A stretch of 64,000 nucleotides of DNA from Arcobacter iocasae (GTDB lineage: Bacteria > Campylobacterota > Campylobacteria > Campylobacterales > Arcobacteraceae): assembly GCF_042214795.1 (NCBI RefSeq), contig NZ_CP090177.1, positions 1,612,001 to 1,676,000 on the forward strand, read 5' to 3'. Shown here one piece after another: positions 34,742-42,736 of this stretch (positions within the stretch are counted from its first letter, which is position 1; each line of letters begins with the position of its first letter). The translations under genes and the position numbers were made by a program. The notes beneath the pieces are model-generated. The model was not told the origin of the DNA, did no database searches, and worked only from the letters and a program-made list of their open reading frames with translations.

Positions 34742-35429
34742 ATTTTTTTTCCTTCATATCATAAATCTTATCACTGATTCTTTTCATACAATCCATATCA
34801 TGGAAAATTCCAATCATGGTTACTCCATCTTTTTTTATCTCTAATAATTTATCAATTACTTTATTTGTGTTGGCTTTATCTAAAGATGCCGTCGGTTCAT
34901 CAAGTAAAAGTACAGATTTTGGAGCTATGATTCCTTTTGCAATATTTACTCTTTGTTGCTCTCCCCCACTAAAAGTTAAAGGTGAGATATCAAAAAGTTC
35001 TTCTTTGATATTTAAAAAGCTCAACATCTCTTTTGCTTTGTCTTTTGCGCTGTCTTCGCTTTCACCTTTTTCAATCAAAGGTTGAGCTACTATATCAACA
35101 GCACTTATTCGAGGCAATACTTGTAAAAACTGAGAAACATAACCTAAATGCTCTTTTCTCAAATGAAGTATCTCACTCTCACTAGCTTTTGCAATATCCA
35201 AAGAACTTCCATCTTCATAATTAAATAATATCTCACCACTAGTTGTTGTATATGTTCTATATAAAGCTTTTAAAACAGAAGATTTTCCCAATCCACTTGG
35301 TCCATAAAGTGATAAAAACTCACCTTTGTTTAGTTCAAAATTTATATCATGGTAACCATTGATTTTAAGTCCACCTCTTGTATGTACTGTAAACTCTTTG
35401 TGTAAATTTCTTATTTTTAATTTTTCCAT
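34725..35429 (-). CDS. phnL: C-P lyase ABC-type protein PhnL
   Basis: PhnL is an ABC ATPase without a membrane partner; with PhnI it helps install the ribose triphosphate on the phosphonate. The 234-residue protein has Walker A GPSGLGKSS, signature FSGGEQQRV, Walker B VLLLDEPTASLD and a switch His in GIFHDMD. The opening KIRNLHKEFTVHTRGG is PhnL-like. It lies 9 bp after phnK. Confidence 0.93.
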   Translation of the reverse strand: MEKLKIRNLHKEFTVHTRGGLKINGYHDINFELNKGEFLSLYGPSGLGKSSVLKALYRTYTTTSGEILFNYEDGSSLDIAKASESEILHLRKEHLGYVSQFLQVLPRISAVDIVAQPLIEKGESEDSAKDKAKEMLSFLNIKEELFDISPLTFSGGEQQRVNIAKGIIAPKSVLLLDEPTASLDKANTNKVIDKLLEIKKDGVTMIGIFHDMDCMKRISDKIYDMKEKKYADNH

Positions 35430-35438
35430 TTTTAAACC

Positions 35439-36275
35439 TTACAATATACTAGATACAAGAAGTTGAGTATATGGATGTTGAGGGTCTTCCAAGATTTGAT
35501 CCGTTAGACCTTTTTCAACTATTTGTCCATTTTTCATTACAACTGTTATATCTGTGAGATGTTTTATAACACCTAAATCATGGGATACAATTACCATAGA
35601 AAAACCTATCTCTTTTTGTAATACTTTGATTAAATCTAAAATCTTAGCTTGCACTGATAAATCAAGTCCAGTAGTTGGTTCATCCAAAAGTAAAAGCTTT
35701 GGATTACTTGATAGGGCTTTTGATATTTGGATTCTTTGTTGTTGACCACCTGAAAATCTATCTGGATAATCATCCATTCTACTTACTGGTATCTCTGTTT
35801 TATCTAAAAAGTATTTTGCTTTATTTCTTATCTCATCATACTTTTTATTTCCACTCATAATAACTTTTTCAGCGATATTTCCACCTGCACTAAATCTATA
35901 ATTAAGACCTAATCTTGGGTTTTGATATATCATTGACATCAAAGTATTTCTTAAATAATTCATATCATTTAGACTAGCTTTATTGATATCTCTTTTTTTA
36001 CCATTTTTATCTTTGAAATTTTCTATAAAAATCTCTCCAATACTTGCTTTTTGATCTTGGTAAATAAGTTGTAAAAGTGTAGATTTCCCACTTCCACTTT
36101 CACCTACTATTCCTAAAACTTCACCTCTTTTTAACTCTAAATTTACACTGTTTACTCCAACCACTGCATTACAATGTGGGCAAATAGAAGAGTTAGTTTG
36201 TGCTCCTGTATCTTCTAAACATTTAGGACAAGAAACTCCAAATATTTTTGATAAATCTTTTATTTGTAGTACCAT
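35439..36275 (-). CDS. phnK: C-P lyase ABC-type protein PhnK, with zinc-ribbon-like insert
   Basis: PhnK is an ABC ATPase that docks on PhnJ in the C-P lyase core complex. The 278-residue protein has Walker A GESGSGKST, signature FSGGQQQRI, Walker B LLLLDEPTTGLDLSVQ and the PhnK-specific PHPYTQLLVSS-like end (DPQHPYTQLLVSSIL). Unlike E. coli PhnK it carries an N-terminal insert with Cys16, Cys19, Cys32 and Cys35 in two CPxC pairs, spaced like a zinc ribbon, just before the first core strand. The insert may mediate protein contact. It overlaps phnJ by one base. Confidence 0.94.
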   Translation of the reverse strand: MVLQIKDLSKIFGVSCPKCLEDTGAQTNSSICPHCNAVVGVNSVNLELKRGEVLGIVGESGSGKSTLLQLIYQDQKASIGEIFIENFKDKNGKKRDINKASLNDMNYLRNTLMSMIYQNPRLGLNYRFSAGGNIAEKVIMSGNKKYDEIRNKAKYFLDKTEIPVSRMDDYPDRFSGGQQQRIQISKALSSNPKLLLLDEPTTGLDLSVQAKILDLIKVLQKEIGFSMVIVSHDLGVIKHLTDITVVMKNGQIVEKGLTDQILEDPQHPYTQLLVSSIL

Positions 36276-37102
36276 TATTTGCCCTTTTTCTCTAGTGTTT
36301 TATCACAATAAGAAGTATCACTACAATAGTAGTTTACTCTTCCATCTTTGCCATAAATTTGGTCTAAAAATACTCCACTATTTCCACATCTTTTACAATG
36401 TTTGTCTTCAAAAGTTTCTACTTTGAACTCTCTATCTTCAAATTTTAAAGGTTTGACATCACTATATGGAGGAATAGCATAGATTTTTTTTTCTCGTCCT
36501 GCTCCAAAAAGTTGTAGTGCTTTTGAGTTACCTAATTTTGTTGTGTCATATTTTGGAATAGGGCTTGGATCCATAGCATATCTATTTTCTACAATTACTG
36601 GATATCTATTTGAAATACGACTATCACCAAAAAGTGAAGTGTCTTCATATAAAAGTACCCATAGTTTTGAGTAATCAGCATTTGCGTGCATTACTCTTGC
36701 TTTATAAGTATCTGGTTCAACTGTCTCTAAAATATCAGGCATAGGTACTTGGAACACCAATATTTGACCTTCACTTAAAGGCTCTTCTGGAATTCTGTGT
36801 CTTGTTTGAATCAGCGTTGCTTTTAAAGTATCTGTTGTAGTTTTATTATGTGTAACAGAAGTTACAAAGTTTCTAATATTTACAGCATTTACACTTCCAT
36901 CACAACCTTGGTCAATAACTTTTAAAGTATCGTCTTCTTTTATAAGTGATAAAGTAAGTTGAATACCACCTGTTCCCCAACCTCTTGCTATTGGCATCTC
37001 TCGTGAAGCAAAAGATACAATATATCCAGGAATGGCTACCGCTTTTAAAGTAGCTCGTCTTATCTCTTTTTTTGCATCTTCATCTAAAAAGGCATATCTC
37101 AT
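36275..37102 (-). CDS. phnJ: Carbon-phosphorus lyase PhnJ
   Basis: PhnJ is the radical-SAM-type enzyme that cleaves the C-P bond. The 275-residue protein carries the cysteine pattern Cys236-x2-Cys239-x20-Cys260-x5-Cys266 near the C-terminus. It matches the E. coli 4Fe-4S ligands plus the radical cysteine in order and nearly in spacing. Other landmarks are the FASREMPIARGWGTGGIQ region and HADYSKLWVLLYEDTSLFG-like segment. The stop of phnI overlaps its start by 4 bp. No key residue is missing. Confidence 0.96.
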   Translation of the reverse strand: MRYAFLDEDAKKEIRRATLKAVAIPGYIVSFASREMPIARGWGTGGIQLTLSLIKEDDTLKVIDQGCDGSVNAVNIRNFVTSVTHNKTTTDTLKATLIQTRHRIPEEPLSEGQILVFQVPMPDILETVEPDTYKARVMHANADYSKLWVLLYEDTSLFGDSRISNRYPVIVENRYAMDPSPIPKYDTTKLGNSKALQLFGAGREKKIYAIPPYSDVKPLKFEDREFKVETFEDKHCKRCGNSGVFLDQIYGKDGRVNYYCSDTSYCDKTLEKKGK

Positions 37103-38148
37103 TTTTTATCCTTTGCAAAATCAGAAGCATTTGAAAATACTTGTAAGTCTGATTGAAATGTAACATAATGTGGTAGTTTGAAGTGATTTGTAAATCCCAT
37201 AGAATCAACTCCATCTATGTGATGAATCATCATTTCTATATCACTTGCAAACTCTTTTTCTCCAACACTAAATTTAGCACTATATAAAGTCAAATCTAAA
37301 ATACTCATACTTATTGCTTTTGTTTCATTAAAGCCAAAACAAAAACCAAAACCAGTGGTGAGTTTCACTTTACCATTCTCTTGTTTTTCAAAAGTTCCAG
37401 CACTTTCACAAGCTGTCACATCAAGAGTGGCTACCTTTACTTCTTTTTTTGTAAATGGATGTGTAAATTTAACAATACTTGTTCCTGTTCTAATATCCCC
37501 AATAGTTGGGTGAACATCCCCATAACCTCGAATAGAAGTATAAGCAAAACCTAACATAGAACCAGCTTCTCCTCTGCACATTGTTTGCATAACAGCACTT
37601 CTAGGATAGGGTGGTTCTGGAAAAACTCTTGTTATATCTGATATTTCATTATCTGCTTTTAGATTTTTGATTAAGTTCTTTTTTCTCAAGGGTTCTAAAG
37701 CACTTTTGATGATGTTATCTTCTTCATTAAAATATTCCCATTTTTTACTTTGGTGAATATTATTTAAGATTAGTTTTACTTCATAGTCATTTGAAGCTCC
37801 TAATATTTGACCACCTTGTATATCTTTAAATGCAGATGAAATTCTTCTTTGAATATGCATCTCATTTGTATCAATAGTTTTTGCTATTCCTATTCTTTGG
37901 CAAGAACTTCTATGAGCTCTTAGAAAAAATGCAGCATTTAATAAATCACCAGCACTTTTTTTGATAGCAATTGAAGCTAACTTTTTACTATAAAGTGAGC
38001 CCTCACTCATAACCTTATCAACTGCAAATCTAAGTCCTGTAGTTACATCTTCTGTTTTTATTTTATTTGAACTTTGTAGAGTCTCTTCATAAAGATTTAA
38101 AGAGTTTTCAATAGCTTCTTCTCCGCCTTTTATAGCAACATAACCCAT
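37099..38148 (-). CDS. phnI: C-P lyase core subunit PhnI
   Basis: PhnI is the nucleosidase that, with PhnG, PhnH and PhnL, exchanges the adenine of ATP for a phosphonate. The 349-residue protein starts MGYVAIKGGEEAIE, as the family does. It has PPYPRSAVMQTMCRGE, RGYGDVHPTIGDIRTG and a histidine-containing MIHHIDGVDSMGFTNHFKLP near the end. The length is usual. It overlaps phnH by one base and phnJ by 4 bp. Confidence 0.95.
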   Translation of the reverse strand: MGYVAIKGGEEAIENSLNLYEETLQSSNKIKTEDVTTGLRFAVDKVMSEGSLYSKKLASIAIKKSAGDLLNAAFFLRAHRSSCQRIGIAKTIDTNEMHIQRRISSAFKDIQGGQILGASNDYEVKLILNNIHQSKKWEYFNEEDNIIKSALEPLRKKNLIKNLKADNEISDITRVFPEPPYPRSAVMQTMCRGEAGSMLGFAYTSIRGYGDVHPTIGDIRTGTSIVKFTHPFTKKEVKVATLDVTACESAGTFEKQENGKVKLTTGFGFCFGFNETKAISMSILDLTLYSAKFSVGEKEFASDIEMMIHHIDGVDSMGFTNHFKLPHYVTFQSDLQVFSNASDFAKDKK

Positions 38149-38684
38149 TATGCTATCTCCAGTTTTGTTGTTCTACACAAAGATTTTATTTGTCCATTGT
38201 TTTTATTTAAAAAAATGATTTCATTACCCAAAGGATAAGAGATATTATTGTTGTTGAATTCTTCTATAAATCCTTTATTTACTGGATAACTTTCATCTTT
38301 TTGTTTGTCTATTCCAGGACCTTTTAAAGTAATAGTTTCACCATTAAAAGAGTCACAAAGACAAATAATAGTGCATGAGTAATCAGGATTTAGAAAAGTT
38401 CCTTTTTTTACTAATAATAAAGCATCATCTAAATTATCACAAAAAAGATAATCTGTATTTTCGATAGTGTCCTCTTTTGAATTTGTAATTGCATCAATTA
38501 CTGAAAAATCTTCTTTTGTATTATTTAAATATGATACTTCTGAATATAAAAGTACACTAGCAACTGCTAGGGTATATGAATCAAAAAGTTTATTTATAGT
38601 TTTTATAGTTCCTGGCATCGATAAAGTATCTAATAAATATCTAAAATTTTCTCTATTGTTTTTTTCAATATCTGTTGTATTCAT
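38148..38684 (-). CDS. phnH: C-P lyase subunit PhnH
   Basis: PhnH forms part of the PhnGHIJ core and resembles PLP-transferase folds without the PLP lysine. The 178-residue protein has the NFRYLLDTLSMPGTI opening and the later GETITLKGPGID and YPLGNEIIFL motifs of the family. It is somewhat shorter and more diverged than the E. coli protein. Its position between phnG and phnI secures the call. Confidence 0.92.
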   Translation of the reverse strand: MNTTDIEKNNRENFRYLLDTLSMPGTIKTINKLFDSYTLAVASVLLYSEVSYLNNTKEDFSVIDAITNSKEDTIENTDYLFCDNLDDALLLVKKGTFLNPDYSCTIICLCDSFNGETITLKGPGIDKQKDESYPVNKGFIEEFNNNNISYPLGNEIIFLNKNNGQIKSLCRTTKLEIA

Positions 38685-38687
38685 TTT

Positions 38688-39113
38688 TTATCCTTCCATT
38701 AAATCAAAGCTAACTCTTGTAGAGTTGACTTTTTTATTGAGTATATTTTTTTTCTCTTGTATTTTTTTATTTGTTTTTTTACAAAGTTTTGTGATGTCAT
38801 CTTTAAACTCTTCATTTTCAAATACGGCATCTAAAGTAGCTATATAAAGTGATAATTGTTCATTTTCATCTTGAACCATAGACCAACCTTTATTTTTATT
38901 TACTTCTACAATGGTACTTGTAACTAATACTTCTCCTGCATAAAACTCTCCACCACTAATTGGGTCTTTTACAGGTACAAGTAGAGTTTGACTTGAGGGA
39001 TTACTTAAGATTGTAATACCAAGTTTCTTATCAATCTTTTTATATAATTTTTCTAGTTTTTCTAGCTGCGCTTCTTGCAAAATATAATTTAAATCTTCTC
39101 TTTGAATTTCCAT
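38688..39113 (-). CDS. phnG: C-P lyase subunit PhnG
   Basis: PhnG is the smallest core subunit. The protein contains VPVKDPISGGEFYAGEVLVTSTIVEV, which matches the conserved PhnG centre. I chose ATG at 39113, one base after the phnE stop, giving 141 residues; a GTG at 39143 would add ten residues and overlap phnE. The gene leads the core block G-H-I-J. Confidence 0.92.
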   Translation of the reverse strand: MEIQREDLNYILQEAQLEKLEKLYKKIDKKLGITILSNPSSQTLLVPVKDPISGGEFYAGEVLVTSTIVEVNKNKGWSMVQDENEQLSLYIATLDAVFENEEFKDDITKLCKKTNKKIQEKKNILNKKVNSTRVSFDLMEG

Positions 39114-39114
39114 T

Positions 39115-39972
39115 TTAAATAAACCTTCTTCTAATAACTGCACTTAATTTATCAAGTAACCAAACAGTGATAATGATAAATATCAAAATAGTACAAACAC
39201 TCCCATTTTCAAAACTTCTTAATTTATCAAATAAGTAATATCCAATACCACCAGCTCCAACAAATCCCAAAATTGAAGCACTTCTTACATCACTTTCAAA
39301 TCTATATAAAACCATAGAGACAAAGTGTGGCATAGTTTGAGGTACCACAGCATAGGCTAAAATTTTCACAAACCCAGCACCGCTACTAGCTAAGGCTTCC
39401 ACTGGACCTGGATCAATTGCTTCATTTCCTTCACTTAATAATTTGCTTAATACTCCTGCTGTATGAATTCCCAAGGCTAAAATACCTGCCATTGGTCCAA
39501 GTCCCACAGCACTTACAAAGATTAAAGCCCAAACAAGTTCATTTACAGAACGGCAAACATTTGCTATAAAAGTTCCAAAAGCATAAAGAGCTCTTCTGAT
39601 AAGTTCATGATAAACTTTTTTCCCAGGTACAAGTATTTGTAAAATATTTCTAGAAGTAATATATGATAAAGGAATGGCTACTATTACTGATAAAACTAAA
39701 GCAATAATTGCCATTTGTACGGTTTCAAGCATTGCCCAAAAATATGTTAATAAATCACTTTTATAAGTAGTTGGTGGGAAATATGAACTTCCTTCAATAT
39801 CAGGATTTCCTTGGATATAAGACATCATGTCTCCCCATCCATCAAATAGTCCTTTAAAACTCATCTCTGTATCTATCCAACTTTGAACAACAATAAGTAT
39901 AAATACAAATAATAAAATCATATTAAATAGTTTAAAAGGGTTAGATTCTTTTTTTAATCTGTCAACTGACAT
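39115..39972 (-). CDS. phnE: Phosphonate ABC transporter permease
   Basis: PhnE is the membrane subunit of the phosphonate importer. The protein of about 285 residues has six hydrophobic segments and the permease loop EALASSGAGFVKILAYAVVPQTMP. It also has the PhnE-typical RSVNELVWALIFVSAVGLGPMAGILALG and FESDVRSASILGFVGAGGIG. I chose ATG at 39972, with CAAGGAAACA upstream, over a TTG 12 codons earlier. Only one phnE is present, which probably acts as a homodimer. Confidence 0.94.
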   Translation of the reverse strand: MSVDRLKKESNPFKLFNMILLFVFILIVVQSWIDTEMSFKGLFDGWGDMMSYIQGNPDIEGSSYFPPTTYKSDLLTYFWAMLETVQMAIIALVLSVIVAIPLSYITSRNILQILVPGKKVYHELIRRALYAFGTFIANVCRSVNELVWALIFVSAVGLGPMAGILALGIHTAGVLSKLLSEGNEAIDPGPVEALASSGAGFVKILAYAVVPQTMPHFVSMVLYRFESDVRSASILGFVGAGGIGYYLFDKLRSFENGSVCTILIFIIITVWLLDKLSAVIRRRFI

Positions 39973-40082
39973 ATTGTTTCCTTGTGTAATTAAGTTTAAA
40001 AAAGGCAATAAAAAGCTATTGTCTTTTTTAAATTTAGTGTTAAATAATCAGCTGAGAAATCAGCTAATTATTGGTTTTTTGA

Positions 40083-40952
40083 TTATTTTTTTAAAGATTT
40101 TTTTAATTCGATTAAGTCTCTTACTGAATCATATTGGCTATCATCAGTTGCTGCATAACCTTTAAGTTTTAACTTTTTAAGACCTTCAACATCATTGTAT
40201 GAGATGAAAGCACCTTTAATTGCCATTTTTAAAGACTCAGGTAAATCAGATCTTACAGCCATAGGAGCACCTGGGATTAATGAAGATTCCCAAATAACAT
40301 TAAAGTCATCTTTTTTCCAGTTTCTTCCTAGACCTCTATTAAAATCAAGGTTGTTAGTAGATGCTGCATCAACTTTTCCCGCTTTTACAGACAAAATAGA
40401 AGCTTCGTGACCACCTGAATATAATACTTTTGAGAAGTATTCTTGAGGATTGATTCCTTTTTTTGAAAACATAACAGAAGGAACTAAAGTACCGCTTGTT
40501 GAGTTAGTATCTGTAAATGCCCAAGTTTTACCTTTGATATCTTCTAAAGTTTTAAGTCCACTACCTTTTTTAGTTATAATCATTCCATAATAACCTGGTA
40601 ATCCACTCTCAGCATCAACATCAATTACTATTGCTTCAGCTTTTGCTCTTTTGTGAGCTTCAACATATGATTTTGGTCCAAAGTATGCAAGTTGTACATG
40701 GTTGTGTTGCATTGCAGTAATTACACCAGCATAGTCACCAGCTGTTTGTAAATTTACTTTTATTCCTAGTTTTGATTCAAGATATTTAGTTAAACCACCA
40801 AATGTATCTTTCATAGAAGTAGCACCTGCAACTGGAATAACTCCAAAGTTAATCTCTTTTGGCCAATTTTGTGGGTTTGCACTCAAAGTTGAGGCACTTA
40901 ATGTTAATGCTAATGTAGCAAGTCCAAGTTTTTTAAAGAAGTCTCTTCTCAT
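40083..40952 (-). CDS. phnD: Phosphonate ABC transporter substrate-binding protein
   Basis: PhnD binds phosphonates in the periplasm. The mature part has the family features (VAGATSMKDTFGGLTKYLESKLG, QLAYFGPKSYVEAH, FTDTNSTSGTLVPSVMF). The N-terminus MRRDFFKKLGLATLALT carries a twin-arginine RRxFF-K motif, so export may be by the Tat route. I chose ATG at 40952 (289 residues); an upstream TTG gives eight extra residues ahead of the arginines. It lies 110 bp before phnE and 162 bp after phnC. Confidence 0.94.
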   Translation of the reverse strand: MRRDFFKKLGLATLALTLSASTLSANPQNWPKEINFGVIPVAGATSMKDTFGGLTKYLESKLGIKVNLQTAGDYAGVITAMQHNHVQLAYFGPKSYVEAHKRAKAEAIVIDVDAESGLPGYYGMIITKKGSGLKTLEDIKGKTWAFTDTNSTSGTLVPSVMFSKKGINPQEYFSKVLYSGGHEASILSVKAGKVDAASTNNLDFNRGLGRNWKKDDFNVIWESSLIPGAPMAVRSDLPESLKMAIKGAFISYNDVEGLKKLKLKGYAATDDSQYDSVRDLIELKKSLKK

Positions 40953-41059
40953 AGTTTTATACCTTTTATATTTCAAATTAGGTACACTACAATGTCTATT
41001 TTGCAGTGTAATTGTTGTTCAATTATTTTTCAATAATTCACCAAGATAGTATTAGAAAA

Positions 41060-41105
41060 CTAGCTCTTGCTTCATGATTCGCCAAAATTTTCAAGTAAGA
41101 GCTAG
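41060..41105 (-). terminator. Stem-loop with T-run between phnC and phnD
   Basis: CTAGCTCTTGCTT (41060-41072) faces AAGTAAGAGCTAG (41093-41105) with a 20-nt loop. In the minus-strand transcript the stem has one A-C mismatch and is followed by TTTTCTAAT, resembling a leaky terminator or attenuator 10 bp past the phnC stop. A separate promoter for phnD onward may lie in the same 162-bp gap. Confidence 0.5.
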
Positions 41106-41114
41106 GTAAAAAAT

Positions 41115-41873
41115 TTAATCAGTAGAATTCATATCTTCTGATTCTCCTTTATAAATCTTTTCAATAATCTTTTCATTTAATTGTGATGGTTTACCATCAA
41201 ATACTACTTCACCACCATTTATCCCAAGGATTCTTGTACAATATTTTTCTGCAATATCCAAGTGATGTAAATTTGCGATGATAGTCACTTTTAACTCTTT
41301 GTTGATTTTTTCTAAGATTTCCATAACTTTTTTTGCACTTTTTTGGTCAAGGGCAGAAATTGGTTCATCAGCTAGGATTATTTTAGGTTCACTTGCCAAA
41401 GCTCTTGCAATGGCAACCCTTTGTCTCTGACCTCCACTTAATTCATCACATCTTTTCATGGAATGTTTTTGAATATCAACTATTTCAAGAAGTTTTTGTA
41501 CTTTTTTTAACTCTTTTTCTTTATAATATTTTATTACTGCTCTTGCCATTGGAATGTCTTTTAACATACCACTTACTACATTATCTAAAACACTTAATCT
41601 ATCTACTAAGTTATACCCTTGAAATATGATTCCTATTTGTTCTCTTAAGTTTATTAAATCTTTTTTCTTTATATTCTCCATATTATGATTTAACACTTCA
41701 AAGTGACCATCAAATACTTTAATACCACCAACAATTGACATAAGAAGAGTTGACTTTCCAGCGCCACTTGGTCCTATGATTCCTATGAATTCAGCTTTTT
41801 CAATTTTTAGATTCAATTTATCTAGAATCTTTTCTTTTTTATAACCTAAAGTAAGGTTTTTCATTTTAATCAT
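41115..41873 (-). CDS. phnC: Phosphonate ABC transporter ATP-binding protein
   Basis: PhnC powers phosphonate import. The 252-residue ABC ATPase has Walker A GPSGAGKST, Q-loop FQGYNLVDRLSVLDNV, signature LSGGQRQRV, Walker B IILADEPISALD and switch His in NLHHLD. The motif FQGYNLVDRLSVLDNVVSG is characteristic of PhnC. It overlaps the phnF stop by one base, so regulator and ATPase are translated together. Confidence 0.94.
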   Translation of the reverse strand: MIKMKNLTLGYKKEKILDKLNLKIEKAEFIGIIGPSGAGKSTLLMSIVGGIKVFDGHFEVLNHNMENIKKKDLINLREQIGIIFQGYNLVDRLSVLDNVVSGMLKDIPMARAVIKYYKEKELKKVQKLLEIVDIQKHSMKRCDELSGGQRQRVAIARALASEPKIILADEPISALDQKSAKKVMEILEKINKELKVTIIANLHHLDIAEKYCTRILGINGGEVVFDGKPSQLNEKIIEKIYKGESEDMNSTD

Positions 41874-42595
41874 TAAACTTTTTCCTTATAATCAACTACA
41901 ATTTTTGCCATATCACTTCTAAAATAAGAGTAACAATAATCTATATTCTGGTTTGATTTTTTATCTGTTGTTTTTGTTGAGATTTTTATAATTGGTAAAT
42001 CATTTTGTACATTAAATATTTTTTTTGATTCGTAAGTAGTTGAAGTAATATCAATCTCTGAACTCTCTCTTAAAGGAGTTAGTTTATACATCTCTTTATA
42101 TAGTTTTGAAATGGATTTTACATTTGGAATCATCTCTTCTATATTAGGCAATATTGTTTTATTCATATAATATTCTGCAAATAAGAAAGGTACATCATCA
42201 ACTAATCTCATATTTTTAATATATAAAATATTTTCTGCTTCTTTAATATTTAATTTTTTAGCAATCTCTTCGCTTGCTTTAATTGTTTTCATCTCTAAGA
42301 GCTTTATTGAGGGAGTTTTTTTTAGTTTTAATATCTCATTTGTAAAGGTTGTATTAGAAGAGATTGTATAGGTTATTTTTTTAGGATTTACAAAGTTCCC
42401 ACTACCTCTTTTTGAATATAAATAGCCTTCATTTTTAAGTTTATTTATGCCTTGTCTTACTGTTAATCTAGATAAAAGAAATTTTTCACATAAAGTATTT
42501 TCAGAGGGTATTTTATCATGTTCGTTTAGTTCTGTATTAATCAAAGTAAAAATGTAATTGTAAACTAATTCATAATCAAATACTTTTCTTTTCAA
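41873..42595 (-). CDS. phnF: GntR-family regulator of phosphonate genes
   Basis: The 240-residue protein has an N-terminal GntR winged helix (about 1-72; KIPSENTLCEKFLLSRLTVRQGINKLKNEGYLY) and a C-terminal UTRA ligand domain (about 85-235), the HutC/PhnF architecture. PhnF proteins repress phn genes until a ligand binds. The start is a TTG at 42595-42593 with AAAAGGAATCTAAT just upstream; no ATG is near. It is the first gene of the operon and divergent from the hybrid kinase gene. Confidence 0.92.
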   Translation of the reverse strand: MKRKVFDYELVYNYIFTLINTELNEHDKIPSENTLCEKFLLSRLTVRQGINKLKNEGYLYSKRGSGNFVNPKKITYTISSNTTFTNEILKLKKTPSIKLLEMKTIKASEEIAKKLNIKEAENILYIKNMRLVDDVPFLFAEYYMNKTILPNIEEMIPNVKSISKLYKEMYKLTPLRESSEIDITSTTYESKKIFNVQNDLPIIKISTKTTDKKSNQNIDYCYSYFRSDMAKIVVDYKEKV

Positions 42596-42670
42596 ATTAG
42601 ATTCCTTTTGAGATATTCTTATTTTGTAAAGGTGAATTATAAGTTTGATTAGTTACAAAGTAATTACAGC

Positions 42671-42703
42671 TTGTATATACAACTTGAAAGTTAAATACAA
42701 GTT
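42671..42703. promoter_or_regulatory. Candidate PhnF operator
   Basis: TTGTATATACAA at 42671-42682 is a perfect 12-bp palindrome, similar to operators of UTRA/HutC-type GntR proteins. It is followed at once by AACTTG...CAAGTT (42681-42703), a second inverted pair. Both lie about 75-108 bp upstream of phnF, within the 141-bp divergent gap to the kinase gene, so the site could act on both. Confidence 0.5.
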
Positions 42704-42736
42704 CTAAATTATAAAAAATTTAGGTAATATTAAGTT

